DNA of 64,000 bases, taken from assembly GCA_965213775.1 (NCBI GenBank), contig CBDCAC010000005.1, forward strand, positions 620,001-684,000. Direction: 5' to 3'. The translations under genes and the position numbers were made by a program. Below, piece after piece: positions 1-8,744 of the stretch. The stretch's first letter is position 1; each line of letters begins with the position of its first letter. The notes beneath the pieces were generated by a model. That model was not told the origin of the DNA. It made no database searches and saw nothing but the letters and a program-made list of their open reading frames with translations. This stretch comes from Lichenicoccus sp965213775. Its GTDB lineage: Bacteria > Pseudomonadota > Alphaproteobacteria > Acetobacterales > Acetobacteraceae.

Positions 1-840
1 GTGCGCCGCAACCGGCTGAGCGACTTCCGCCACGTGCGCGCGTCCGGCCTGATCGCGATGAAGCTGGAGGAGGGCGACCGGCTGATCGGCGTCGCCACCT
101 GCCGCGAGGGGCAGGACGTGCTGCTGGCGACACGCGGCGGCCGCTGCATCCGCTTCCAGATCAACGACGACGCGCTGCGCGTGTTCGCCGGGCGCGACAG
201 CTCGGGGGTGCGCGGCATACGCCTCGCCGCCGGCGACGAGGTCAACAGCCTGTGCGTCCTCAACCATGTCCAGGCCGACGTCGCCGAGCGCGCCGCCTAC
301 CTGCGCATGGTCGCGGCGCGGCGCAGGCTGGAGAGCGCCGCCGAGGACAACCTGGCCGAGCCGGAGCTGGTGGAGGACAGCGCCGAGGAGGCGGCCGGCG
401 GCGAGGCCATGGGTGACGCTGCGGGCGAGGCCTCGATCGGCATCGAGCGCTTCGCCGCCCTCGAGGCGGCCGAGGAGGTGCTGCTGACGGTGACCGATGG
501 CGGCTTCGGCAAGCGCAGCTCCGCCTACGATTACCGGGTCAGCGGGCGCGGCGGGCAGGGGATCGCCAACGTCACCCTGTCGTCGCGCAACGGCAGCGCG
601 GTGGTGGCGACGCTGCCGGTGCTGCACGGCACCGACGTGATGCTGATGACCAACGCCGGACGGCTGATCCGGGTCCCGGTCGACCAGGTGCGGGTGACCG
701 CGCGGCAATCGATGGGGGTCACGCTGTTCCGCCTCAGCGAGGGCGAGGTGGTCGCCAGCATCTTCCCGGTGCTGGAGGACGAGGCCGCCGACGAGATCGC
801 GCCGGGAGAGGGCGGGGCGAGCGGGGACGGCGATGGCTGA
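1..840 (+). CDS. gyrA: DNA gyrase subunit A, C-terminal part (5' end outside window)
   Basis: The frame is open from the first base and ends in TGA, so only the last 279 residues of GyrA are seen. They form the C-terminal beta-pinwheel that wraps DNA and lets gyrase introduce negative supercoils. Repeated blade motifs are visible (LLATRGGRCIRF near residues 41-52, VTDGGFGKRS near 163-172, LMTNAGRLIRVP near 215-226). An acidic Ala/Glu-rich insert (about residues 105-155) separates blades, and the tail is acidic and Gly-rich. The catalytic tyrosine domain and GyrA box would lie upstream. The stop overlaps the coaD start by 8 bases, which suggests translational coupling. The identification is confident; the initial GTG is only the first codon in view, not the start. 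Confidence 0.95.
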   Translation: MRRNRLSDFRHVRASGLIAMKLEEGDRLIGVATCREGQDVLLATRGGRCIRFQINDDALRVFAGRDSSGVRGIRLAAGDEVNSLCVLNHVQADVAERAAYLRMVAARRRLESAAEDNLAEPELVEDSAEEAAGGEAMGDAAGEASIGIERFAALEAAEEVLLTVTDGGFGKRSSAYDYRVSGRGGQGIANVTLSSRNGSAVVATLPVLHGTDVMLMTNAGRLIRVPVDQVRVTARQSMGVTLFRLSEGEVVASIFPVLEDEAADEIAPGEGGASGDGDG

Positions 841-1339
841 GCCGGTGCTGCATGTCGGGCTCTATCCCGGCACCTTCGATCCGGTCACAAACGGCCATCT
901 CGACGTCATCGGCAGGGCGGCGCGGCTGGTGCAGCGGCTGGTGGTGGCGGTCGCGGCCAATATCGGCAAGCAGCCGCTGATGGGCCTCGACGAGCGGGTG
1001 GAGTGCGTCCGCAACGAGGTCGCCGCGGTGCGCACCCGGGGCGGCACGCCGATCGAGGTGGTCGGCTTCGACACCCTGCTGGTGCAGTGCGCGCGCCAGC
1101 ACGACGCCAGGATCATCTTCCGCGGCCTGCGGGTCGTCACCGACTACGACTACGAGGTGCAGATGTTCGGAATGAACCATCGGCTCGATCCCGGCATTGA
1201 GACGGTATTCCTGATGGCGACCGAGCGCCACCAGTTCATCTCGTCGCGCCTGGTCAAGGAGATCGCGCAGCTCGGAGGCGACGTGTCCTCCTTCGTGCCG
1301 GCCTACACGCTCAGCAAGATCATCGCGAAGCTCGCCTGA
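833..1339 (+). CDS. coaD: Phosphopantetheine adenylyltransferase
   Basis: 168 residues, the usual CoaD length. It transfers AMP from ATP to 4'-phosphopantetheine, giving dephospho-CoA in the penultimate step of cytosolic CoA synthesis. The nucleotidyltransferase signature is GTFDPVTNGH at residues 13-22 with the TxGH motif; RGLR at 97-100 and the ISSRLVKEI motif from residue 136 complete the active site. The ATG lies inside the gyrA reading frame (8-base overlap), so it is probably translated by coupling. The cyclophilin gene follows after 26 bases. Confidence 0.97.
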   Translation: MAEPVLHVGLYPGTFDPVTNGHLDVIGRAARLVQRLVVAVAANIGKQPLMGLDERVECVRNEVAAVRTRGGTPIEVVGFDTLLVQCARQHDARIIFRGLRVVTDYDYEVQMFGMNHRLDPGIETVFLMATERHQFISSRLVKEIAQLGGDVSSFVPAYTLSKIIAKLA

Positions 1340-1365
1340 GCCCGCGATCGCCACGGAGGGACACG

Positions 1366-1872
1366 ATGTCCGACACGACACCCGAGACTGCCGCCTCGCC
1401 CGACACGCTGCTGCTCGAGCTCGAGACCGGGGGCCAGGTGGTGATCCGCCTGCGTACGGACCTCGCACCGCTCGCCGCCGAGCGCCTGCTCACGCTCAGC
1501 GCCGAGGGATTCTACGACGACGTGAAGTTCCATCGCGTGATCGAGGGCTTCATGGCCCAGAGCGGCGATCCGACCGGAACCGGCAGCGGCGGCAGCAAGC
1601 TCGCCGACCTCAAGTCGGAGTTCACCAAGCAGGCGAAGTTCGTGCGCGGCACCGTCGGCATGGCGCGCACTGCCCATCCGCACAGCGCCAACAGCCAGTT
1701 CTTCATCATGTTCGCGCCCGCCCCGAGCCTCGACGGCCAGTACACCATCGTCGGCGAAGTCACCGAAGGCATGGACCACGTCGACAAGATCAAGCGTGGT
1801 GCCGGCGGCAGCGGCGTGGTAGCCAGCCCCGACAAGATCAAGCGCATGCGCCCGGCCGCCTCCGCGGCCTGA
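1366..1872 (+). CDS. Peptidyl-prolyl cis-trans isomerase, cyclophilin type
   Basis: 168 residues with the cyclophilin core: FHRVIxGFMxQxGDPTGTG-like signature at residues 55-73 (catalytic Arg57, Gln65) and NSQFFI at 109-114. It should catalyse proline isomerisation during protein folding. There is no signal peptide, so a cytosolic enzyme is likely. An SD-like GGAGGGA lies just upstream of the ATG at 1366. It sits 26 bases after coaD in the same direction and is followed after 11 bases by tRNA-Lys. Confidence 0.94.
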   Translation: MSDTTPETAASPDTLLLELETGGQVVIRLRTDLAPLAAERLLTLSAEGFYDDVKFHRVIEGFMAQSGDPTGTGSGGSKLADLKSEFTKQAKFVRGTVGMARTAHPHSANSQFFIMFAPAPSLDGQYTIVGEVTEGMDHVDKIKRGAGGSGVVASPDKIKRMRPAASAA

Positions 1873-1883
1873 CGTTGCGGCGA

Positions 1884-1958
1884 GGGCCGGTAGCTCAGCG
1901 GTAGAGCATTCGACTTTTAATCGAATGGTCGTGGGTTCGAACCCCACCCGGCCCACCA
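1884..1958 (+). tRNA. tRNA-Lys (UUU)
   Basis: A 75-nt cloverleaf: acceptor GGGCCGG at 1884-1890 pairs with CCGGCCC at 1948-1954, anticodon stem TTCGA/TCGAA encloses CTTTTAA (anticodon UUU), and the T arm is GTGGG-TTCGAAC-CCCAC. The CCA end is encoded (1956-1958). Confidence 0.97.
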
Positions 1959-2120
1959 GCCACGTCCCGCGGACGACGCGACATCGTGTTCCGCCCGCCG
2001 GCCCGCGACGTCGAAATCATCGGTCTCGGCAGAGACATAACCGCGATCTCAATTTATATCCGTCCCGACGGCCGAGGGCACGCACCGAAAGCGTGCGGGT
2101 TGCCGGAGAGGGACACCAGG

Positions 2121-4397
2121 ATGACCCGCTTTGTCTTCTCCAACCTGATTGCGGACGGCACCGACGCCCTCTACGCGACCGACGGCACCGCCGCAGGCAC
2201 CACCGACCTGCAGGCCAGCCGCTACGGCTTCCTGCCCGCCGGTTCGGTGCCGCCCGACTTCGTGACCTTCGGCCACGACGTCCTGTTCGTCGGCACCGGC
2301 CTGACCATCTCCGGCGATCTCGACGTGATCTATCGCAGCGACGGCACCGCGATCGGCACCTCGGACGCGCTGATCTCGGGCGTCGGGGGCACCCTGTCGC
2401 CGGGCGGCCTGTGGGCGGTCGGCGACAGCGTGCTGACCTCGGGCGCCACCGCGGCCGGCGTGCAGGGGCTGTATGCGAGCACCGACGGCGTGAATTTCAA
2501 TGAGATCGACGCCGGCGTCGGCGTGGGACCGAGCGGCATCGTCGTCTCCGGCGGCGTCGGCTATTTCGGTGCCGTGGACGACAGCGGCCAGAGCCTCGGC
2601 CTGTGGCGCACCGACGGCACCGCCGCCGGCACCGCCAGCATCGCCGCACAACCGGTCAATCCCTACGGCTTCGCCACCGCCGGCAAGATCACGGTGTTCG
2701 GCGCCGCCGCCGGCATCGCGACCTCGCTGTGGGTGACCGACGGGACGGCGGGCGGGACCAGCCCGCTCCGGGTGCCGGCACTGGCCAACGCCTACGCCGA
2801 GAGCTCGCTCGTCTCGCTCGGCAGCAAAGTGCTGTTCACGGTGAGCAGCGCGCCGGACGCGTTGGACGCGGCGACCCTGTGGGCCACCGACGGCACCGTC
2901 GGCGGCACGACCGAGCTCTCGGACCTCACCGGCGTGTCGCTCGCCGCGTCCGACGTGCTCTCCGGACTGAACCAGGCGGTGTTCGCGGTCGGCGCGACGC
3001 CCTACCTCACCGACGGCACCGCCGCCGGGACCGTGCAGCTCCCGACGCCGGCGCAGCAGGTCCGGCAGTTCGTGACGCTGGGCCAAGACGTGATCTATCT
3101 CGGCACCGTCGGCGGAACCCTCTCGCTGCTCGCCTACGACGCGGGATCGGGCAGCACGGCGCAGATCGCGCTGCCCAGCGTGAACCTCGCCGACAGCACC
3201 CTCAGCGTCGTCGGCAGCCAGGTGATCTTCGCCGCGGTCGATGCCTCCGGCAACGAGGCGTTCTTCTCGACCGACGGCACCCAGGCCGGGACCCGGGAAC
3301 TGGCGCTTCCGGCCGGCGTGACGCTCACGGCGGACAGCACGGCCTTCATCGCGAGCCTGCCGACCCCGGCGCCGGCGCCGCCGACGGGCACCGTGGTGAC
3401 GCTGGGCGGGGGCGCCCAAGGCTACGCGGCAGTCGCCGGAACCACCGTACTGGCCGGCAGCGGCGACGATACCGTCACCGCCGCCGCCGGACAGGTGACG
3501 GTCGTCGGCAGCGCCGGATCGCTCGCCTTCCTCGGCGGCTCGGGTGCGAGTTCGGTCACCGGCGGTGCCGGCTCCAGCACGATCTTCGGCGGCTCCGGCG
3601 GCGGCTACTTCGACGGCGGCCGCGGCGGCTTCAACGTGCTGGTCTCGCAGGGCGCCAGCGGCGCCAACACCAGCCTGACCGGCGGCGGCGCGGGCGACCA
3701 GATCTTCGGATCGGCCAGCGGCAACGACGTGCTGGTCGCGGGTTCCGGACGCGACTCGATCCTCGGCGGCAGCGGCCACACCACCATCCAGGGCGGCGCC
3801 ACGGCCAGCGTCGTGTTCACCAGCGGCGGCTCCTCGGTCGTGTTCGGGGGCAGCGGCGGCGGCGACACCATCGTCGGCGGCGGCGGCGGCCTCGACGTCG
3901 AGGCGCAGAAGGGAGACGCGATCTTCGGCGGCGGCGGCGCCCTGGACGTGACCGGCAGCGAGAGCGGTGCCGATTCCATCATCGGCGGCTCGGGGGCGCT
4001 GGACGTCGACGGCCAGGGCGCGAACATGCTGGTGGTCGCGGCCAGCGGCAGCTCGGGCATCCAGGTGGGCAACGGCGCCAGCCTGATCTTCGCCGGCTCC
4101 GGCAGCAGCACCGTGATCGGCGGCGCGGGCTCGCTGCAGATGGTGCTGGGCTCGGGCGCCAGCAGCGTCAGCGAAGGTGCCGGTCCCGCGGTCTACGACG
4201 TCGTGAAGGGTGCCGCCGGCGGCAACGACGTGCTGAACGGGTTCCGCCCCGCCATCGACCGGATCCAGCTCTACGGCTATCAGGCCTCCGACCTGCAGGT
4301 GACGAGCAGCGGCGGCTCCAGCCAGGTCACCCTCGGCGACGGCACGCGGATCGACGTGGTCGGCGTGACCGACCTGGGTACGAGCATCATCATCTAG
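2121..4397 (+). CDS. Secreted/surface repeat protein with TDGT repeats and Gly-rich beta-roll-like region
   Basis: 758 residues from the ATG at 2121, chosen because it follows a purine-rich GGAGAGGGA leader; the frame is open further upstream but through the tRNA-Lys 3' flank. The N-terminal half has about seven TDGTxxGT motifs (for example ATDGTAAGT, RTDGTAAGT, STDGTQAGT) spaced about 50-70 residues, the ELWxTDGT-type repeat of bacterial secreted propeller-like proteins. From about residue 440 the chain becomes Gly/Ser/Ala rich with imperfect GGSG-type repeats resembling an RTX-like beta roll. It closes with a DVLNGFRP...DRIQLYGY segment common at the C end of such proteins in this family. 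No N-terminal signal peptide is visible, so type I export is an inference. Function unknown. Confidence 0.75.
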   Translation: MTRFVFSNLIADGTDALYATDGTAAGTTDLQASRYGFLPAGSVPPDFVTFGHDVLFVGTGLTISGDLDVIYRSDGTAIGTSDALISGVGGTLSPGGLWAVGDSVLTSGATAAGVQGLYASTDGVNFNEIDAGVGVGPSGIVVSGGVGYFGAVDDSGQSLGLWRTDGTAAGTASIAAQPVNPYGFATAGKITVFGAAAGIATSLWVTDGTAGGTSPLRVPALANAYAESSLVSLGSKVLFTVSSAPDALDAATLWATDGTVGGTTELSDLTGVSLAASDVLSGLNQAVFAVGATPYLTDGTAAGTVQLPTPAQQVRQFVTLGQDVIYLGTVGGTLSLLAYDAGSGSTAQIALPSVNLADSTLSVVGSQVIFAAVDASGNEAFFSTDGTQAGTRELALPAGVTLTADSTAFIASLPTPAPAPPTGTVVTLGGGAQGYAAVAGTTVLAGSGDDTVTAAAGQVTVVGSAGSLAFLGGSGASSVTGGAGSSTIFGGSGGGYFDGGRGGFNVLVSQGASGANTSLTGGGAGDQIFGSASGNDVLVAGSGRDSILGGSGHTTIQGGATASVVFTSGGSSVVFGGSGGGDTIVGGGGGLDVEAQKGDAIFGGGGALDVTGSESGADSIIGGSGALDVDGQGANMLVVAASGSSGIQVGNGASLIFAGSGSSTVIGGAGSLQMVLGSGASSVSEGAGPAVYDVVKGAAGGNDVLNGFRPAIDRIQLYGYQASDLQVTSSGGSSQVTLGDGTRIDVVGVTDLGTSIII

Positions 4398-4412
4398 CAG
4401 GCGGAAGCGAGG

Positions 4413-4429
4413 CAAGGGCTCTGCCCTTG
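4413..4429. terminator. Small hairpin between convergent genes, possible terminator
   Basis: CAAGGGC (4413-4419) and GCCCTTG (4423-4429) form a 7-bp stem with a 3-base loop, placed between the stops of the TDGT-repeat gene and the convergent ABC ATPase gene. There is no U tract, so it may be a weak terminator or a small palindromic intergenic repeat. Confidence 0.35.
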
Positions 4430-4475
4430 ACCCGTTAAGGCCGGGGGGCCCAAAGCCCGTTGTCTTCCATTAAAG

Positions 4476-5252
4476 TTAGTCCCGCAACATCATCGCCTGG
4501 GCCGGCTTGACCGGATGGCCGAGATAGCGCGGCAGCACGGTCTCCGGCGGACCCTCCATGCGCAGCGCGCCCTGGTCCATCCACAGCACCTTGCTGCACC
4601 AGGCGGCGATGATGTCGGTCTGGTGGGTGGAGATGACCAGGATCTCGGCGTGCCGCACCAGCTCCTCCAGCCGCCCGCGCGCCTTGAGCATGAAGCTGCT
4701 GTCACCGGCCAGGAACCACTCGTCCATCAGCAGCACCTGCGGTCGGATCGAGGTGGCGAGCGCGAAGCCGAGCCGGATCACCATGCCGGAGCTGTAGGTG
4801 CGCACCGGCATGTCCAGGAAGCCGCCTAGGTCGGCGAACTCCTGCACGTCGTCCTCCAGGGCACGGATCGCGCGCGGACGCAGGCCGGCATAGAGCCCGC
4901 ACAGTCCGATATTCTCCCGTCCGGTAAGGTCGAAATTCATCCCCAGGTTGGTATCCAGCAGGGTATGCAGCTCGCCCCGCACCGTCACCCGCCCGGCGAC
5001 CGGCTCGTAGATCCCGGCCAGCGTGCGCAGCAGCGTGGTCTTGCCGGCACCGTTGCGCCCGACCAGGCCAAGCCGCTCGCCCGGCCCGAGCGAGAAGGAG
5101 AGGCCGCGCAGCGCGTGCACCACCATGCGGCGCTGCGGATCCTCGTGCAGGCGGCTCGATGCGGCCGCCGCGACGGTCTTGCGCAGCGAGCGCGCGGTGC
5201 CGTGGTAGAGCGGGAACGAGACGTGCAGGTCGGCGACCTCGATGCTGGCCAT
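4476..5252 (-). CDS. ABC transporter ATPase, polysaccharide/O-antigen export type (Wzt/KpsT-like)
   Basis: 258 residues, a nucleotide-binding domain of the short class used for capsule, O-antigen or teichoic-acid export. Walker A is GRNGAGKT at residues 65-72, the signature motif SSGM at 154-157 is the variant usual in this subfamily, Walker B LLMDE ends at Glu178, and the H-loop histidine is at 210. It lacks the extra C-terminal carbohydrate-binding domain of long Wzt. The start lies 4 bases after the permease stop, so the two form an operon. The substrate cannot be told from sequence; no glycosyltransferases are nearby. Confidence 0.9.
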   Translation of the reverse strand: MASIEVADLHVSFPLYHGTARSLRKTVAAAASSRLHEDPQRRMVVHALRGLSFSLGPGERLGLVGRNGAGKTTLLRTLAGIYEPVAGRVTVRGELHTLLDTNLGMNFDLTGRENIGLCGLYAGLRPRAIRALEDDVQEFADLGGFLDMPVRTYSSGMVIRLGFALATSIRPQVLLMDEWFLAGDSSFMLKARGRLEELVRHAEILVISTHQTDIIAAWCSKVLWMDQGALRMEGPPETVLPRYLGHPVKPAQAMMLRD

Positions 5253-5256
5253 GGCG

Positions 5257-6147
5257 TCAGACCCAGTAGGCGAGCCGCGCGCGCACGCGGGTGAACAGCA
5301 GCGCGGTCACGACGCACAGCACCGCGCTGAAGCCGATCGCGGCCCATACCGGCTGCGGGCTCAGCACGCCGCCGAGCAGCGGCCGGCGCACGATCTCGAG
5401 CAGGTCGTAGAACGGGTCCAGCACCAGGAAGCGCTGGCCGTGGCGCATCAGCTCGGGCTTCCAGATGATCGGGGTGATGAAGAACACGATCTGCAGGATG
5501 CTGCCGATGATCGGCGCGATGTCGCGAAAGCGCGCGCCGAGCGCGCCGAACAGGATGCACGCGGCGATCCCGTCCAGCAGCCACAGCGCGAGGCCGGGCA
5601 CGATCTGCAGCATCGCCAAGCCCGGCCAGACCCGGAACAGGGTGAACACGACCAGGATCACCACCACGTTGTGCGCCAGCACCAGCAGGTTGCGTATCAC
5701 GACGCGCGCCGCATAGACCGTGAACGGCATCCGGATCGAGCGGATCATGCCCTCCGACTGGGTGAAGCACCCGGTGGAGTCGTTGACGATCCCGGAGATG
5801 AACCCCCAGAGCACCAGCGACAGCGTCAGGAAGGGCAGGTAGTCGTGCAGGTTCATCCTGAACAGATAGGCGTAGATCGCGCCCATCGAGCCCACCATCA
5901 CCGCGGTCGAGGCGGTGAGCCAGAACGGTCCCAGCACCGAGCCGCGATAGCGCAGCTTCACGTCCAGCCAGCCCAGCGTCCAGCACAGGCGCCACAGCCT
6001 CAGGCTGCCGCGCAGGTCCGCGCCGGCGTGACGCATGCGTCCCGCGGCGGTCTCTGGAAACAGGTCCAGCACCGGCTCGCGGGCCAGGTCGAGCGGCGGC
6101 TCGCGGGTCTGGTCATCGGGAGTCATCGTCGATGTCATCGACGCCAT
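5257..6147 (-). CDS. ABC-2 type transporter permease, polysaccharide export (Wzm/KpsM-like)
   Basis: 296 residues from the ATG at 6147, preceded by a TAGG purine run; in-frame ATGs at 6138 and 6126 are alternatives, and the frame extends to 6279 without homologous-looking sequence. A hydrophilic N terminus is followed by about six membrane segments, with the RGSVLGPFW motif at the start of the membrane domain, as in Wzm/RfbA/KpsM permeases. It precedes its ATPase by 4 bases. It should form the channel half of an inner-membrane exporter of a lipid-linked glycan. It is divergent from the manganese catalase gene. Confidence 0.9.
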   Translation of the reverse strand: MASMTSTMTPDDQTREPPLDLAREPVLDLFPETAAGRMRHAGADLRGSLRLWRLCWTLGWLDVKLRYRGSVLGPFWLTASTAVMVGSMGAIYAYLFRMNLHDYLPFLTLSLVLWGFISGIVNDSTGCFTQSEGMIRSIRMPFTVYAARVVIRNLLVLAHNVVVILVVFTLFRVWPGLAMLQIVPGLALWLLDGIAACILFGALGARFRDIAPIIGSILQIVFFITPIIWKPELMRHGQRFLVLDPFYDLLEIVRRPLLGGVLSPQPVWAAIGFSAVLCVVTALLFTRVRARLAYWV

Positions 6148-6322
6148 CCTAGCCGAGGACGGCGGCGAGGGGGAGGACGGCTCATAGCGCAATCTTGACC
6201 GTACGGGGCGCGCGGCCGGTGCCGTCCGCTCGGCAACCGCGGCAGGCACGGCTCGTTGGCGGCCGGGTGTCCCCGACATGCGCCAGCCCTGTGGACGCCC
6301 TCAACTCTACGGGACAAACCTC

Positions 6323-7237
6323 ATGTTCATGCGAATCGACAAGCTCCAGGCGGAACTGCCGGAGCCGAAGAAGCCGGAACCCAACGCTGCGGCGGCGCTG
6401 CAGGAGCTGCTGGGCGGCAAGTACGGCGAGATGTCGACGCTCGGCAACTACATGTTCCAGAGCTTCAACTTCCGCAACAAGACCAAGCTGCGCCCCTTCT
6501 ACAGCCTGGTGTCCAGCATCTTCGCCGAGGAACTCGGCCACATAGAGCTGGTCAGCACCGGCGTCTCGATGCTGAACTGCGGCCCCGGCGACCCGACGGA
6601 GAACGTCGACATCTCCAAGGCGCCCTTCGAGGCCATGCAGGATACCCGCCTCGCCGGCAGCTTCCTCAGCAACGGCGGCGGCGCCATGCCGATGAACTCC
6701 AACGCCGCGTCCTGGAACATGGACATGGTGACCACCACCGGCAACCTGATCATCGACCTGCTGCACAACTTCCACCTCGAGTGCGGCGCGCGCATCCACA
6801 AGCTGCGCGTCTACGAGACGATGACCGAGCCGACCGGCCGCGAGGTGTGCGGCTACCTGCTGGTGCGCGGCTCGGTGCACGCGCACGCCTACGCGCTCGC
6901 CCTGAAGAAGCTGACCGGTGTCGCGATCGAGAAGATGCTGCCGACCCCGAACATCAATCTCAGCCGGGTGCCGGAATGCCAGAAGTATCTGGACGAAGGC
7001 AGCCATCGGCGGCTGTATCGCTTCAGCCCGACCGACTACCACGAGGCTGCCGGCGTGTGGTCGAACGACGAGGTCGCACTGCCCGGCGATCCGCCGGGGA
7101 AGCTCGAGTTCGTCGACGGGCACCCGCAGGGCGGCAAGATCCCCGAGCTGCACGGCAACTACGGTGCGTTCGCGCCGGACTATGCGCCGGAGGAGATCTT
7201 CGAGATCGCCAGCAAGCTCTACAAGAAGTCGCGCTGA
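6323..7237 (+). CDS. Manganese catalase
   Basis: 304 residues; a dimanganese, haem-free catalase that disproportionates hydrogen peroxide. The four-helix-bundle ferritin-like core is visible with metal ligands in EELGHIE (about residues 69-75) and in the ECGARIHK segment. The C-terminal half has the extended strand-rich region of this family. The ATG at 6323 was chosen for family length; ATG at 6329 is an alternative, and no strong SD is seen. It stands alone between the divergent glycan-export operon and the convergent tRNA-Phe gene. Confidence 0.93.
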   Translation: MFMRIDKLQAELPEPKKPEPNAAAALQELLGGKYGEMSTLGNYMFQSFNFRNKTKLRPFYSLVSSIFAEELGHIELVSTGVSMLNCGPGDPTENVDISKAPFEAMQDTRLAGSFLSNGGGAMPMNSNAASWNMDMVTTTGNLIIDLLHNFHLECGARIHKLRVYETMTEPTGREVCGYLLVRGSVHAHAYALALKKLTGVAIEKMLPTPNINLSRVPECQKYLDEGSHRRLYRFSPTDYHEAAGVWSNDEVALPGDPPGKLEFVDGHPQGGKIPELHGNYGAFAPDYAPEEIFEIASKLYKKSR

Positions 7238-7295
7238 TCTGATGGCCGGGGGCGCGGACGCGCCCCCGATGCCGCACTCGGGCCTGCTCGGAGAA

Positions 7296-7371
7296 TGGTG
7301 CCCAGGGGCGGAATCGAACCACCGACACTGCGATTTTCAGTCGCATGCTCTACCAACTGAGCTACCTGGGC
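7296..7371 (-). tRNA. tRNA-Phe (GAA)
   Basis: A 76-nt cloverleaf on the minus strand: acceptor GCCCAGG at 7371-7365 pairs with CCTGGGC, the anticodon loop CTGAAAA gives GAA, and the CCA end is encoded at 7298-7296. Confidence 0.97.
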
Positions 7372-7442
7372 GCCGCACCGACCGCAGCCTGCGATGGCGG
7401 AGGCTTAGCCCACGTTCCCGCCCCGATCAAGCGGCCGACGGC

Positions 7443-7628
7443 TCAGCGGCCGGGCTCCTCCTCTTCGTCCGTATCCCCGTCGCTGCGCCGCGACGGGGTC
7501 CGATACTGGCCGGAGAACCAGCGCCCGAGATCGATGTCGGCGCAGCGCTTCGAGCAGAACGGCCGCAGCAACGGCACGGTGTCGTGACCGCAGATCGGGC
7601 AGGTGGCGAGCGGCGGAGTGTCAGCCAT
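7443..7628 (-). CDS. yacG: DNA gyrase inhibitor YacG, small zinc protein
   Basis: 61 residues with the four zinc-binding cysteines at 10, 13, 25 and 29 (CPICGH and FCSKRCADIDLGRW), the signature of YacG. The acidic DEEEE tail is also typical. YacG binds GyrB and inhibits DNA binding by gyrase. Its ATG overlaps the stop of the RNase E/G-like gene by 8 bases, and tRNA-Phe follows. Confidence 0.92.
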   Translation of the reverse strand: MADTPPLATCPICGHDTVPLLRPFCSKRCADIDLGRWFSGQYRTPSRRSDGDTDEEEEPGR

Positions 7629-8733
7629 TCTCGATCGTCCAGCTCAAGTCGCACAGGGTCGGATCGCTGCGCAGCGAAGCCGGCACGGCGGCACGGCGCG
7701 CGAACGCCTGCAGTGCGCCGGCATCATCGCGCAACGCGGCGATCAAGGCGATCCCCGCGCGTATCACCGGCGCGCTGCGGCCATCGCCGTGCGCGGCCAG
7801 CGCCTCGCGCAGCGCCGCGAGGCCGGCACCATGCGGGCTGCACAGCAGCTCGTGCAGGGGCGGGTGCACCCGCGGCCGCAGGATTTCGGCCAGGCCCAGC
7901 GCGGTGAAGCCGAGCAGCTTCGGCCGCAGCGGATCGCGCGCCAGCGCCGCCTCGATCTCGGGCGTCAGCGCCTGGCGCTTGCGCGACGCGAGCCCCGCCG
8001 GATCGAGCAGGATCGCGCCCGACAGGTTGCGCAGCCGCAGCTGATGCAGCACCGCCGGGATCGCCGCGCGGTTGGCGGCGAACTGCACCACCGGCTTGCT
8101 GCGGCGTTCGGCACTGCTGGCACCGCCGTCCATGTCGACCGCGACCAGTGCCGGGGTCGGATGGAAGCTCGCCCGCAGGCCGCCGGGCAGTGCCACCTCG
8201 GGCAGCGCGAGGCGGTCGACCTCGGCTTCCAGCGCCTCGTCGAAGGCGCGCGGCACGATCCGCACGCGCGCGCCGAAGCGCGGGTGCAGGGAGGCCGCGA
8301 GCGCCGGATCGTCGCAGCAGATCGACGCCTCCGGCCGGGAGACGGCGAGCCTGTGCAGCGCGTCGGGGCCGCGCTCGACCAGGCCGGGCGCCGCACCATC
8401 GATGCGCGCCTGCTCCGCCACGGTGAGCCGCGCGGTCAGTCGCGGACCCTTCGCACCCTGCGCGCTGCGCGTCACGCGCACCCCGAGCAGCGTGCCCTCG
8501 CTGCGACCGGAGGCAGCTTCGCGGTCGGGGAGGAAACCGCTGAACCCGTCCTGGCCCCCGAGTGCGACGAAGGCGCCGCCGAGTGCCGGCAGCACGGCGC
8601 TGACGCGGCCGAGATGGAGGTCTCCCACGCCGTCCGGCGCCCCCGGCCGCACCAGAGCGTAATCCAGCAGCGCCGCGTCCTCGAGCAGCGCCACCCGGAT
8701 CTCCCCCGGGCTGCAGCAGGCGAGCAGGCGCAT
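7621..8733 (-). CDS. Ribonuclease E/G family protein
   Basis: 370 residues from the ATG at 8733 (MRLLACCSPGEIRV). The frame is also open upstream through the maf gene, but that part is a shadow. Residues 1-110 carry the RNase E/G-type N-terminal S1-like region (LHLGRVSAVLPALGGAFVAL). The protein is shorter than RNase G and lacks an obvious zinc-link CPxCxG motif, as in the conserved alphaproteobacterial paralogue placed between maf and yacG. A role in RNA binding or processing is inferred from the family. Confidence 0.85.
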   Translation of the reverse strand: MRLLACCSPGEIRVALLEDAALLDYALVRPGAPDGVGDLHLGRVSAVLPALGGAFVALGGQDGFSGFLPDREAASGRSEGTLLGVRVTRSAQGAKGPRLTARLTVAEQARIDGAAPGLVERGPDALHRLAVSRPEASICCDDPALAASLHPRFGARVRIVPRAFDEALEAEVDRLALPEVALPGGLRASFHPTPALVAVDMDGGASSAERRSKPVVQFAANRAAIPAVLHQLRLRNLSGAILLDPAGLASRKRQALTPEIEAALARDPLRPKLLGFTALGLAEILRPRVHPPLHELLCSPHGAGLAALREALAAHGDGRSAPVIRAGIALIAALRDDAGALQAFARRAAVPASLRSDPTLCDLSWTIENG

Positions 8734-8744
8734 GGCCGGCCGGC

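Noticed and set aside
2049..4415. A 788-codon minus-strand open frame opposite the TDGT-repeat gene
   Set aside because: Sense strand has the repeats, start context and family C terminus; the antisense is Ala/Gly/Arg/Asp shadow.
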